A stretch of 64,000 nucleotides of DNA from Norana najaformis (GCA_964023275.1 OZ029913.1:49355976-49419975), one strand, 5' to 3'; counted from the first letter of the stretch, positions 13,301-28,300 are shown. Made by a program: numbers and translations. Notes: generated from the letters alone by a model not told the origin.

Positions 13301-16300
13301 AGTTCTGTTTCCATGTGACACATTTACATGTGAATCCGCTTAATACGCAGTTACACCATGGCTCCCAACAATACCTGTGAGATGTGCTAACACGGAAAAT
13401 ACAGATGCAGTTAGCTGAGGGCCATAGCATCAATAACACTTAAATCAATACAAACAAAGAATAAACAAACAACAGGTACTTGCTGTGTAATGCTATATGG
13501 CAGAATTTCAGTAAAATCAATATACATCAGCCACTATTCAATCTCATCATCATTATGTCAGACAGCCTGTATCAGCTGTATCAGCTGCCTCAAAGGGCAG
13601 CAACAGTTGCTTGCTACAGCTGGCTTTAAGCCTTAAAGGGGCAGTACAGTCCAAAAATAGGTGACCTCAACAGAGCTACACATGTCTCCACTCCCCACAC
13701 AGATTATGGGACCACACCTAGTAGCAGTTGTACCTGAAAGAAATTGTGGTACTTGTGCCTTTGCCTGTCACAGGCAGCCCAGCTTTGCTCCCTGGCCGGA
13801 GTTCAGCTGCTGTCTCACCAAGGTTACAACAGTTGGATACTGATAGCCAAAAACATAAATTGTCTGGTATTAAATCATAAATGCTTTTGCCCATAACAAG
13901 ACAGCAATGTGGCCTTTTGAAGTAACTGTACAAAACTGTCTCGTAGCAGGCTACAGTGCAAGTGCCTTCACATCAGATAGCCTATGTTTTTAGCTTTCTA
14001 GCCACTCTAAGACTTATATAACTCTTATACTACTGTACTTCAGCCTGGCATTCTTAACCTGTAGGTTCATTAACAAGTGGTTGTAGTGATTTTGGGTCCC
14101 GACGACCGCACGTAAAAAGAACTGCACTGTACTGTTGCTGGATTGCTATGGTAATTCTGACACTGCTTTTCACATCTGCTTTTCAAGTTTTCACCCTTTT
14201 TGGCACAGAACCTTCAGTTATTCGGTGGTTGGTGGTGGCCTCACTGCTGTCTATAGGTCCTTCCTATACCTCACTGTCCACTTTAGGCATAAACAATCTG
14301 CCTATCCTTGTGTGTCTGTCAAAGTCAAGGCCAGTGCAAGACTTCTGCTGAGTGACCATCTGAACTTCCTTGGTTCTGGCGGTCATATTGGTAATGACCT
14401 GGGCAATACCTTTGCCATCTACGGCCTTCACCAGTATGTTGATGTCACAACTTGAGGAAACCTACTAGACATACTAACTGCTGATGAATGGACCGTAGTC
14501 TACGATAGCCAGGCAAGTAATGCTAGTCTTGCATTTGACCTCAAGCTCATACAGCGATGGTGAATAAGCTGGTTCACATGACTCAGCTTTCGTTGAGCGC
14601 TGTAGAAATCCTGAGTTTACGATTACGATACTACACAAAGCCTTGCCACTGCCAATCTGTATGCCTGCATACTCTCTCTTCTCTTTCCAGCATCAACCTT
14701 CAAACATACAAAACCTTTGAGGTGACTCTGGACACAAGTTCCACATTTTGATCCGATATAACAAGCCATATATCACAGCTGAGCAACCACCACATTCAGT
14801 CAGCTCTTGGCCCCAAGATTTTGTAGGTGCTTCAAAACTCTGACCAACTGAGGCTAAAAGACATGCTTTCCTGGACAGCTGCCATTAGCACTGACACTAA
14901 TTATTATTCCTATGGCAGTCAGATAAAGTGTGATTACTCACAATTTGAAGATGTCTTAATAAAGATGAATCTAGTCAATGGCTTGTTGAATTGTTGCAAA
15001 AAGCACTTCTGAGTCAAGTGCTGATCAGCAAGACTTCTTGAGATTTCACCCAGCCATGGCCGATCACTTAAAACACGATCTCTGTGGAGATTTACTGTCA
15101 GACAACAAGGAGGATGAGGCGAGTGAGTATGGACCAGAGAGGGTGAGGGAAACATTAGCACTAGTCTATGCCTTCATCACAAGTTGCCTTGACTACTGTA
15201 ACAGTGTTCTGTTTGGCATTGCCACATTACACTTTAAAAAGTTACAATATGTTCTCAATGCCGTTGCACACCTAATCACCTTTAAAGAAAAGTGTGACCA
15301 CATCACTGAAACTCTACGTGACAAACTCCACTGGCTCCCCATTAGCTATCAAATCACGTACAAGATGGGGTTGCTTGTCTACAACTGCCTTCACCATCAG
15401 GTCCAGACTATCTCAAAGACTTACGCATGCCGGTCTCTTCTCTTCACAACCAGCATCACTTGCACTTGGCAACTCATGGCAACATCAACATTCCAGCAAT
15501 AATAACTAGAAGATATGGTTCTCAGAGTTTCACAGTTGCTGGACCATCTGTCTAGAATAGCGTACCACCTGACATCATTTACCACCATCAGCCAATTGAT
15601 TGATTTAGGGTAGGACTTAAAACTGCAATGTACCTGTAAGCAAATCAAAGTGACCCTAGACAGTAACGACGGTAAAACTATAATGCCTACATAATAATAA
15701 AAAAAATGATGATGATGATGATGGCCTGGATCCTGATGGGGTTCAGGAAGCATAATCCTGCTCTGTTAGACCATACAAAGTGAGCCCAATTACTTCTGAA
15801 TTAGTGCATAAACTTCCAGTTGGTGCCTATGCCACAGATTTTTCACTTTCCTGTTACCTCTCTCGATCTTTGTTGAGGTTTTCCAGGCAGATTGACCTCA
15901 AAGCAGAGCAGACCAGGTCTGCAGCACAGCTGGCCAGGAATCCCCATTAGTGGAAATAGTCTCTGACTTGCCTTGAAGATATGATGACTTACATTGCCAT
16001 AAACATTTTAATGGTTCACGGACCAGAAAAAAAGGTTCCTGCCTCCTCTGCCATGATTTCCAGCACAAGCAAGAGCACCTCCAGCAACCCCACCAGAAGT
16101 AATAAACTGGGATAAGATGGTGGACAGTTTCACCTATCTCAGAAGCCAGGTCATTGCCAATGTTTACTCTGACCCAGAAATTCAGTGCCAAACAGAGATC
16201 GCCAGGTTGTGTATGGTCTCTCTTGATAAAGGAATTTAGCATTCAGGCTTAAAACAAAGCTCAAACTTTATAGACTGTACGTGCTACCTGTTCTGCTCTA

Positions 16301-19300
16301 TGGCTGCAAGTCTAGCACAACCTTCAAGGCCCTGAAAAAGAGGCTAGATGCCTTTGACATGTACTGCCTCAGAAGGATTCTCAAGATCCCCTACACCTCT
16401 CCAACAGGGAGACCAAAGTAGGAATGCTACTGTACCAGTCTCTGTCTTCGTTTGAGAATGCAGATTGAGATTCTTTGGACATGTTGCATGGGCTCTGCCT
16501 GAGGACCATGTACAGGCATTGCGTGCGGTGATAAATCAAGCCTCTAGGGATTGGAAGAGGCCACATGGTAGACCCAGAACTACATGGACCAGAACAGTTG
16601 AAAAGGATCTGGAAAGAAATGGTTTTGGCCTGCATACTGTATGGAAAAAGGCCCAGGGCAGGAAGGCATGGCAACAAATTTTGGATATGGCTATGCTAAT
16701 CTGAATTTGCCCCTCGACAGAGAGATCTTAATGGATATGTTGCCTACACCAACAGTTGGTCTGAAGTGCAGCTAGTGGCTGCTTCATTAATTCATTAACA
16801 ATAACATTCTCACATTATAACATTCTTATGTATATTGCAGCAACTTTCCTGATTTATAATTTATTTAAGCTAATAAAAATATTTTGAAGAGCCTTTCATG
16901 TTACTCTGCTACTTACTGATTACACGTTATTTTTATTGGATAATTTCTGCTGAGCATGTTGCACTCATGCAATCTGCTGTGGCCAATTTGTTGATAAATT
17001 TGTGAAGGAAAGTGAAAGATCACCACCAGAAGGACTTGGACACTTGTCCTCAGGTTTGGGCACAAGTGCCCACTGAGTTTCCACCATATGACTGGGACTG
17101 AAGTTTGCGGTAAGTAAAGTCCAAAGCAAATTGAATTAAAAATATTCAGTACATTATCAGGTAGGTCAATGATGCAAAATTTGGGTCCAGCCAACGTGTT
17201 CAGCACAACATCTAAAGAGGAAAAATTAAATATTATCTGTAGAACCATGAAATGGTTTAATATATAACTTGATGAAAGTGACAGAACTTAAACAAAGTGA
17301 AATAAAACTTCCTGAAACATATTAGAAAATTGTTGCTAAACTTGCACTGCCCAGTACTCACATTTCACGGCCTTCACGAGCTGGTATGAGATCTTCCTGA
17401 CTTGTTCCATAGGATAAGGATGATAAGCATTCTCTTTCTATTAAGAACACAAAAGCAGAGCAGTTAAACTGAATGAAGGCATGTGAGTTAGCTGAAGGTC
17501 ATATGCTGCCAGAGACTAAAGGCAGAGTGGTACTGTCGAAGATTAGTATCTACCAACCTGGATTGCAGGTGTCATCCTCAGCGACTGTCCATTACAAATA
17601 TTCAGTACATTATCAGGTAGGTCAATGAGCACTGTGATACTCAGAACCAAGGCCACCCTTAATAGCCACTTGGTTGTGTCAGGCAATCTTAACAATTCGT
17701 ATGAAATATCCTGTCTGTCCTTGGGCCGAGCAGGTAAGACAGCTAATATCACGTTTCACGTTGTTGCAGCACAACAACACGTCTACATTCACACCAGCTG
17801 TTTAGACCTAGTCATCACTCAAGATGACTATATGCCAATCAGGTAACACTCGAATCTCCTACAATCTTCAGTCATGGCCTGCTCACCTATGCCATTCCAT
17901 ACATTTACTACTCTCCTCCACCACATTACAATCAGAGGTTGAACATAGATGCTTTCCATCAGCTGTCTTTATCATCTGCCTGCCAATGCCAACCTCTCAC
18001 TTCAGTTGGATATGTGATCCCTATGGATCAACCAATCATGCCATCAATGATGAACTACAGTACTGCTGTTACGGTAAGCATGCATCAGGATCAGTTTCTC
18101 ACTCCATGGTTTGATTCAAAATGCAAAATGACATGCCAGATGGTCAAGTGTGCAGAACATCATTGTAGAAGGACAAGACTGGATGAGGATCACATCAACT
18201 GGATACATCTGTTGTGAGAAAAGTATGCCTGCCTTGAAACAAAAACAAAGAATGGCAATACTGGGAGTGCCTGATCATCTGTGACTTAAAGAACAGCTGG
18301 AGGCTTTGGAATAATCAACTGGTGATCATGGGTCACAAACAAAGTTCACAGAGACTGTCATTCTCTGCAAGGAGACCACCTGTGCCATCCCACAAAAAAT
18401 GTCTCATAGCCACAGCATGTGTGACTCTGACCAATTACTGAACAACCGAATATGCCACTCAGATCACTCTGATATGGTGACAGATGTTGATTTAAAATCA
18501 TTCACACCATCTTCACCATCAATGATGTGCTTGCTGAACCCCATTCCGACATTCCTACTCAAAGACTGCACTGATGACTGCATCCATTTCTCAGGCCACT
18601 CTGCAACATCTTACTAGCTGTAAGGTACCTGCCATTGGGTCAAAGCCATGCAATCATTTGCCCATGAAAGAAAAAGCCTGAAATGGATCTGGACGAAGTC
18701 TTGCAATACAATGACAAAACTGCAGTGAGGTTTAAAAAATGGCCATTCCACCGAGATGTTCTGTTAAGGCTCATCTCTGATTTAAGTGATGCTGCCAGTC
18801 ACCTAATGCTGCCTGCTAAGTTGGATCTGAACATAGCATTTGACACTGTGGACCAGGAGATCCACTTACAAGACTTAGCACATCATACGTAATAGTTGGT
18901 AAACCTTGGAATGGCTCATTTCCTTCTTAGATGAGTGAATGACGATGGTGGCTATTGCCTCTGAAAACTCAACATGGGCACCAGTTCCATTTGGTGTGCC
19001 ACATAGGACCCTTTTGTATATGTTGTACACAGCCGATCTGACCCAGCTCATCATCACTCTTGGTGCTCAGGTTCATCTGTATGCCGATGAGTCCAGCTGT
19101 ATTTGACATGTTATCCATCTGATGGACGAAAATTTCACAATGCATCCAGAATGCACAATGATTCACTCTGGGAAGCCTTTTGAGATGACGAAGGTAATGG
19201 AGAGGTAAAGGAGGTGGTCAAGGCTGGAAATGTGCAGCCTTATGGGTTCTGGTTGCCACTGCCATAGAAAATGGGGTAGGTTCAGAACTAAATGTTACTT

Positions 19301-22300
19301 GGCTGATAGCACAGTCACCAACAATCTGAATTTGGAGTATCAAGTAGTCTGTTTGAAATGGACAGGCGGGTTCTGAGCCATTGCCTGAATGTTACTTGGG
19401 TAGGCAGTAGGCTCAGTTGCTCAGAAGAAATATTCCTCCATTCTGATATTGCTGATACCTTTATGTATCAAGAAGTGGATCTGATTTCACTTCTCTTGTC
19501 TTGGTCAGGAGTGATGTAATGGTGTTTGGGTGTTTTAGTGACAGCACGATCAAGAGCATTCTGGATAGCTTGAAGGAGATTTATTTGGGACATATCTATA
19601 TTCAAGAAAAATGAATTGCAGTAGTCTAGTTTTGCATGGACTATGGATGTGGTGATGGTAGATGCAGATTTGACGTCAAGCAAAGATCACGGATATGCAT
19701 GAAGCAAAAGTGGCAGAGATGGGTGATATGATCAGAAAAGCTGAGGTTTTGGCTGAAGAGCATGCTTAAGTTGTGGACAGAAGAATTAGTATTAAAAGTG
19801 TGAATAGAGGACAAGTCCAGGGTGAAGGAAATAGAGGGTTGAATTCCGATAGGTCAGGGAAACCAGAAGCTAGGCTATGGTGGGTAAGCAAGTTGAAACA
19901 GACGAGTCTTGTTTTAACCTGAATGACATCAAAGAACTGACAGAACAAATGGAACTTGGCAGTCAATTCCAAAGCCATGGACCAGCAATCGAGAAGGCCC
20001 GAGAGCCCAACACAGTTCAGGTACAGGGCACACCAAGAGTCACAGTGTCCACTAATTGAGTGCAGTATTTGTTGGCATGAGGGATGAGCATAGAACATAG
20101 GTCGGCTGGTTTAAATGTAGTACTTTGTGAACTATAATACACTTGATGTCATTCAGGACTAAACTTAAGACTCATCTCTTTCAACTTGCTGACATACCAT
20201 AGCCTAACTTCAGTTTTCTCTCACCTATAGGAATTGATGGCACATTTTCCAATGCTTCTCCAATGGATTATGATTTTTATTACTTTTGCTTGAAGCAACC
20301 ACCAATTGATGCCTTAGGCATTTTGATAGCAGTGCTATTAATCAATGGTCGCCTCAAGTCAAAATTATTCCTGTCTCAATTAGATTAGATTAGAATAGCA
20401 TTTAATTATGCATGAATCTAATAATATGTATGTAACAGATTAATTTTAGAAACATTGTTTGAAAAATGACATTTAAGACTTTAGCTGACTTTTTTAACAA
20501 ACTGAAAAGCTAACTGAAAAGCTAATTACTTTCCAGCACAGGCAGCATAAGTGTGGGGCTAAATTGAACAGTTTTTCACAGAACAAATGATAAACCAAAA
20601 AGTATTTAAAAACTCACCAGAAAGTCAAAAACACTTAGACCGAGCATTTCAAATGTTATGCAGATGTGTCCATGGTAGTCAAAACAAGAAAACATTTGCA
20701 CACAAAGGCTGCAAAATGGAACCAACAGATTTTATTACCTAAATCTGCAATGGTCATAGGCATAACCATGTCTCAATTTTAATTATTGGGTGCCCAAGTC
20801 AATTTTCCTGCTCAACTCAATCAAACTGCTTTTCCTCCAACTAGTTACAATTGCCCTTCTGCCCTTTGCTTCCAAGTCGTGCCTCCTTTTTATCTTCCAG
20901 TCCTCTGTGTCCCTGTTTGCACCTTTTACAAGAAATGGCTATCAATGTTTGCTCAATTTAGCCTTAATCTGACAGTCTAAAAGAATACAAAAACTAAGTG
21001 ACAAGAGAATATTATGATATTTAAAAAGTGATTACCATTATTTGATAATGGTTTTGCACAGGTGGCACATACCTTTTGGTAAGATACAAACAACTTTATA
21101 AACTACGACCATGTTAAAATGTGCCATAATCCTCACTGTGACAGTAGAGATGGTTGCAGTGTGCTGTGCTTTCAAGTATACTTGAAAGCACAGCACAACT
21201 TGCACACACCACTATAAGACCCCTTAAGGAGACCCAAGTCACTGTGTGGTATGGCACACTTTGCAGGTGCTGTACTGATTGTGTTCTGATTATTAAACTG
21301 CATACATAGAATGACAGACAATGGAAATATTGTTACAGCACAAGTCTGAGAAATCAATAGTGTTAGGGATATGCATTACACACTTTATTGATGTCAAGGT
21401 TAGAGTTGCATAGTTTATTTATGAAGGAGAAAATATGCATTATGTTTGTATCTAGTATTTTTCATATCACCTGTTAAGTACCTCACAAAAGCACTTTATG
21501 CTACCCTAACCTGCCTGTCTAGAAGAACAAGTTCACCTGCATACAAATGGTGCTCATGTAGCTCAAGAAGGTCGATACTAGCAGTCTCATGCAGACACAA
21601 AGTGATGCAGAGACCAACAAATTCACATCCATGGCCAACAGTTGATGCATTTCAGAGTCCCTGGCCCAGATCAAGACAAAGATGGAGGATGACAGTGAGC
21701 TGAATATAGCACTTGGAGTATACAGTTATGCTCACCAACCCATCATTCCCGGGTTACCTTTTGAGCGTAATCCAGCTGAAGGTGCCTTTTATTCAGAACT
21801 CAGTACTGTGTGACAAATTAGCAGATGAGAACATTTCTTAAACAGCAAGTCATTGGTGAACTGATCCTGCTCTGCACTGGTTTGCTACTTATCTCAGTCC
21901 AATTACTCAATCCGTATATTTAATAGGCAATTATTCGTTTAGTGCTGTTGACATGAGGTGGCCCGCAGGGTTCTGTGCTTGGTTCTCTTTTGTTGACATT
22001 GTACACCACATCACTAGGTACAACACTTGAAAATCATTCACTAGGATATCATTTCAATGCTGATAACACTCAAATTTACATTTTGTTTGACTGCTTCTCT
22101 TGTGTAGTTGTTTTAAATGAGTTCAGTCTTGGATGGCAGGTAATAAACTCTTCCCAACTTGTCAATAAATCCATCTACTAGGTACTCTACAACAGTTCAA
22201 GAAGTTTGAATGGTTCAAATCTTTTTGAAATTAGGTAAGTAACTCATCGAGTTGCCCATACTGCTCATAACTTTGGCAGTTTTTAAACTCTGCCACGTCT

Positions 22301-25300
22301 GTCACTGACCATGTAAATGGTATCAGAAAGTTGCCTTATATGTGTATTAATAACAAATGCACAATTAGGCACTATGTCCCAATGACTTCAAGGATATCTC
22401 TGGCAAATCCATTGATCTCTAGTCACCTTGATTACTGTAACTCACTTCTTATTTGTATCACAAAGTATCTTACTTGTATCATAAAGTCAAACATGTTGAG
22501 ACTCCAGAGAGTTCAAAGCTGGAGCAATAGCTAACACATCAAAATATGAACACATCACCCCTGTACTTAAGTCTTTGCAATGGCTTCCTGTTCAGCAACA
22601 AAATTACTTTTAAATTGGGGCTTATACTTCATAAAACATTGAAATCTGGCCAACAAGAATACTTAAAATCAGTTATTGTTATTTAGCCAGGTAATCTGAC
22701 TGCCTTTCTCTGATCTTTCTACCTTGGACTTGAACTCTTCTTGGTTCACAGGCTTTTCAGTTGCTGGACCTAGATTTTGGATCTCTCTACCTCTATCCCA
22801 GACAGCCTGCCTATGACCCACATTGTATACTAGAGGCATTCTGTAGGTATTGGATTTCTGTGACCTGCCCTCAACTCACCTGTTAGTGAATCTTGCGCAG
22901 TTGCCTAGCCGGGGACATGTTCTTTGGGTTCATGTTGTAGCTTGCACTGAGCCACTCGTGGAATTTGCTGGCCAGCGGTGGACCCTGATTGGGTTAAACT
23001 AACGTACACATTCATCTTTGGGCTTCCCTCACTTTGCCAATCAAGAGACTAAGACAGAGCTGTTGTGTACCGTGACCACTTTGCTTTTGGTATGTGATTT
23101 TGTGATTAATTGCAGAAATATTCCTGTGACTCTCAATGCATTTCAAAGAAACATTCAGAATATTCTACAGTTACATGAAGCACTGCTTACTGTATATGCT
23201 CTACATTTTCCAATTATTTACAAAAGTACATATATACATTAAATTTGAACTCTATTCTGACCTCTATATGTAAGGTCATTAACCTTACTAATATAATTAA
23301 CGGTTGTTGGAAGCACTATATACATCAACTGGTTGCTCAGCTGATTTTCATCATTTCTGGATCAGTGCATTGAAACCTAATTCTTCGACTGCCAAGTGGC
23401 TTATCTCATTTATATGGTAGCTGTAGAATCATTTCGTTGTCAGGAACCAAAACCTCACATAATTTATCTCGACTCACTGCATCATCTGTTGCAATAACTG
23501 TTACAAATTAATAAATAACAAAAGCCCCTAATAACCCATGTGTATGTAAGTTGATCAAATTATGTGCTGAATTTCTGGAGTTGGTGTTTGCTCAGCAGAT
23601 AAGCATTTGCAAGCAACCTTATGTTGGAGAAATGGAATGCAGTCAGATTTTATGTTGCAGAGCGCCATTCAAGAACTCTGCCCATCTTCTCTTCACGACG
23701 ATCTTTCCAGTGCCCGAGGATCTGCGATGGCTGATTAATATTGCAACACATTTTCATTATTTACATACAGTTAACTGAAAGTTTGAATGAGCTTTAGTTG
23801 CACAAATAGTCCAAATTTTTGTTATAATTACACTGGACAACAAATTTTTACAAAAATCATGTTACTGAAATGAAATTAGTCAGTTCTTATCAATTTGTAT
23901 GTGCTGATTACGAATATGACAGTGAAAATGCCGAATTGGCTCTAGTTTTTTTGTAATCTGAAATGAAGTAATTTTATATCGCAACAATGCATGCCAATAG
24001 TGATACACTTACAGTTAATATTTGTAAAAACCAGGTCATAGACTAGTTCTTAGATTTTTTGCCTGTCTCTTGTACAGCTGTTCGGGAGCATCTCTGCGGA
24101 GTGTCCAGCAGTAGTCAGCCAACATTGTAGTGGACCATTTTCCCTGGTACCTTTGCTCCATTGTTGCGATATCTTGATGAAAACGTTCGCCATGTTCGTC
24201 ACTAACCATACCACAGTTGTCAGGGAAGAAATCCAGATGGGAATGAAGGAAATGCATCTTCAGAGACATATTGCAGCGAAATTTCTGGTACTGCTTGAGC
24301 ATGTCTTCTACTAGTTCCTTGTAGTTTTCTGCCCTAACATTCCCCAGAAAGTCTGTAGACACTAGACGAAAAGCATTCCATGCTTGTTTCGCATCACCCT
24401 CCAGCAAGTTGTTGAAGCGGTCATCTTTGAAGAGTTCTCTAATCTGAGGACCCACAAAAACTCCCTCTTTAATCTTTGCTTCGCTGAGTCGAGGGAATTT
24501 TTCATGCAGGTATCGGAAAGCTGGCGAAGTGCGGTCCATGGCTTTCACGAAGTTCTTCACCAAACCTAGTTTGATGTGAAGGGGTGGTAGTAGGATTTTG
24601 TGAGCCTCGACCAGAGCTGGGTGCTGGATATTCTTCTGTCCAACTGCCATGTTTTGTCTGGGAGTCCATTCCTTCCGCACGTAGTGCAACTCTCTTGCTC
24701 GGCTATCCCACTCACACAAGAAACACATATATTTTGTATATCCTTGCTGCAGTCCCATTAAAATGGCAACTACCTTCAAATCACCACACAGGTGCCATTT
24801 GTACCTGTTATAGTCAATGGAATGCAGTAGCTGTTTTAGGTTATCGTATGTCTCTTTCATGTGGACAGCATGCGCTAATGGAATAGATGGAAGACGGTTT
24901 CCATTGTGCAAAAGCACAGCCTTAAGACTCAGTGTTGAAGAGTCTACAAAGAGTCTCCATTCTTGTGGGTCATGAGTGATCTGTAAGGCATTCATGAGGT
25001 CGTCAATATTGGAACAGAATACCAGATTACTTTCCTTCATAAAGAAAGGTTCCAACTGCTGATGGCGCTTTCTATATGAAGTAATTGTGACATCTTCTTC
25101 TAGAAGATTCCATTGTTGGAGTCTTGATCCTAGCAATTCTGCCTTGTTTTTGGATAAGTCCAAATCACGAACAAGGTCATTTAGTTCTTCCTGTGTTATT
25201 CTGTGTGGGGTTGATGATGCACCACAGTGAAAATCGGGATCACTGCACGCTGACGGACCAGGAGAAGAACATGTCGGCTCACCCTTGTCCTCATCAGATG

Positions 25301-28300
25301 AATCAAGGAAAATATATTCTGCTGGAGGTTCTGGAATAGGAAGTCCATCACCATGTGGAACTGGTCTCAATGCTGACAGAATGTTTGGGTAGACTATTGT
25401 CGACTTCTTTTGCTTTGTTATTCCACCGGAAAGAGGAGGAACCAAGCAGAAGTAACAGTCATCTACGTGGTTGCTTTGCTCTCTCCACACCATGGGAACT
25501 GCAAACGGCATTGATGGTCTTTTGCCATTCAACCACTGTGAAAGCTGTGTTGTACATGTAGCACAGCATATATGCGGGGCCCATGGCTTGTCTTGGTCAC
25601 CAACCTTGCATTCGAAGTAAGCATGATATGCCTTCTTGACTTGATAAGTGATACTTTTCTTCTGGTTGGCAAATGTCACTTCCCCACAAATGTAACAAAA
25701 GTTGTCCACAGTATTTACGCACTTCCGAGGCATTACTGTTCTGTATTGTATCTAAATGGATAAAGTAATAATAGTTTTATAAACAGTAACTTAAACTGTC
25801 TCGCACAAAGTCTGTAATATTGTAAATGCTCAACCGTTCCGACTCGCTTTATATAGTACACTGCTGACGTCATCTTACGTCAGCAGCCGACTGGCTGTAG
25901 TTTTACATTGCATCAGAAAATGACGTAATCAACTGTGCATGATGTGTCCATGATGGGATTATGCAATGAGGTGGAATATTACATCATTCTAGACTTATTT
26001 AGGATATTGTCGCAGTCCTACTGCATAAATTTACATGGTGAAACATAAAAAATGAACTATATGAAATATTTTCAAAACGAGAGCCAATAAAAATTTTTTA
26101 TGGTTATATTCGTGTTCAGCACACCAAGATGCTACACATTAGGGCCTTTTCCAGTCAGTAACGATTTCTATGTTGACCAGTGTTATATTTGTATTTTTTT
26201 TCAGTTAGCATATCTGCTATAGGCTGCATCTCTGTTTCAGTGAACTGACTGTCTGCATATTTACCTGACTGCAGCTGGAATTTGGTTCGCCATCGGTTAT
26301 TTATAGTTATATATGAACACTAAATTTATAAGCATATATATTTGATATATACAACACTAAGCTGTTAATAAATTAGAACTGTTCTTGGTGAATGAGCTTT
26401 TTCAGTTGCTGGACCTAAATTCTGAAATTCTCTTCCTGCATCTGTGCATTATGCTTAGCCTTGCGTCTTTTCATTCTCAACTTAAGACTTACCTTTTTTC
26501 AGTTGGCATATCAGCCATAGGCTGCACCTATGTTTCAGTGAACTGACTGTCTGCATATTTACCTGACTGCAGCTGGAATTTGGTTCGCCATCGGTTATTT
26601 ATAGTTATATATGCACACTAAATTTATAAGCATATATATTTGATATATACAACACTAAGCTGTTAATAAATTAGAACTGTTCTTGGTGAATGAGCTTTTT
26701 CAGTTGCTGGACCTAAATTCTGAAATTCTCTTCCTGCATCTGTGCATTATGCTTAGCCTTGCGTCTTTTCATTCTCAACTTAAGACTTACCTTTTTTCAG
26801 TTGGCATATCAGCCATAGGCTGCACCTATGTTTCAGTGAACTGACTGTCTGCATATTTACCTGACTGCAGCTGGAATTTGGTTCGCCATCGGTTATTTAT
26901 AGTTATATATGCACACTAAATTTATAAGCATATATATTTGATATATACAACACTAAGCTGTTAATAAATTAGAACTGTTCTTGGTGAATGAGCTTTTTCA
27001 GTTGCTGGACCTAAATTCTGAAATTCTCTTCCTGCATCTGTGCATTATGCTTAGCCTTGCGTCTTTTCATTCTCAACTTAAGACTTACCTTTTTTCAGTT
27101 GGCATATCAGCCATAGGCTGCACCTCTGTTTCAGTGAACTGACTGTCTGCATATTTACCTGACTGCAGCTGGAATTTGGTTTGCCATCGGTTGATGCCTT
27201 GTGCATTAGACACCAGCACTATAGAAGTTTCTAATTAATAATAATACTGAATGCAGTGACAACAATGTATGACAGCCAAATTATGTGGCCAAACAGTGCT
27301 TTGACTGGCTAATACAAAAGCGTTAAATTGAATGCTAGCATTTACTGTGGTAGAAAATAAGGTTTCTCATAAAAAATTTGGTAAACATGACCGTAACACT
27401 ATAATTCAAGTTATAATGGTTGATTAGGTATATACAATGCAGTAGTCTCAATTTAGGACACTGACTGAGAAAGTACAAAGGTTACCAGGCCAGAGTAAAG
27501 GTAATAAAGGAGTATACTTCTAATCAAGTGAGTTTATGGGCAGTAACCCAAGCTATAGTCTGTTCAGGTTAGAATAAGGCCTACCTTGTATGCAGTTCCT
27601 TTATCATGCAGTGGAATTGCTTGCACTTTACACATACCTGTGAGGTGAGAGACCGTACATCACATGAACTGGCAGAGCAGCAAAGCAAGGCTCTGTATAC
27701 AGTAAACTGAGCAAGCTCGGTATTTTTCCTCGTTTATGATTAGCGAAAAATGAAGTGCATCCTTGATGTGGATGTGCGATTATTTATACATGTAACAGGA
27801 TACGCATATGGGTGAGAGGGTCTCCTGGTGAAATTAGAGTAAAATACGAAGATACCGATAAAGTCCAAAAACAGTGCATGCAAAAATTTCAGCAGCTTCT
27901 CACTTTTCTCCTTTTGGATCTTTCTCTCTCAGCTTCTGTAGAACATTTATTTCAAGTTTTGCTGCTTCTCGATATTTATCAACATTTTTTATGATCTTCA
28001 CTGCCACGCTTTCATTGTTCCTAAAATATGACAGAAAAATCTAAATAAAATTGTAATTAGAATGCACAATGTTTATCCCTTCAACTGTCACCACAAAAAA
28101 TTTCCCATGTAATGCGTGGTTACGCCATGGCTCCCTACAATACCTATTTAACACAAGAGATGCACTACAACACATTACAGGAACTCGCTGTGCAACCCTA
28201 CATGGTAAAATTTCAGTAAAATCAATATACATCAGCCACTATTCAATCTCATCATCATTATGTCAGACAGCCTGTATCAGCTGTAACAGCTGCCTCAAAG

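Noticed and set aside
24384..25763. Plus-strand ORFs of 60-100 codons across the 565-codon gene
   Set aside because: They are antisense shadows of the long minus-strand frame.
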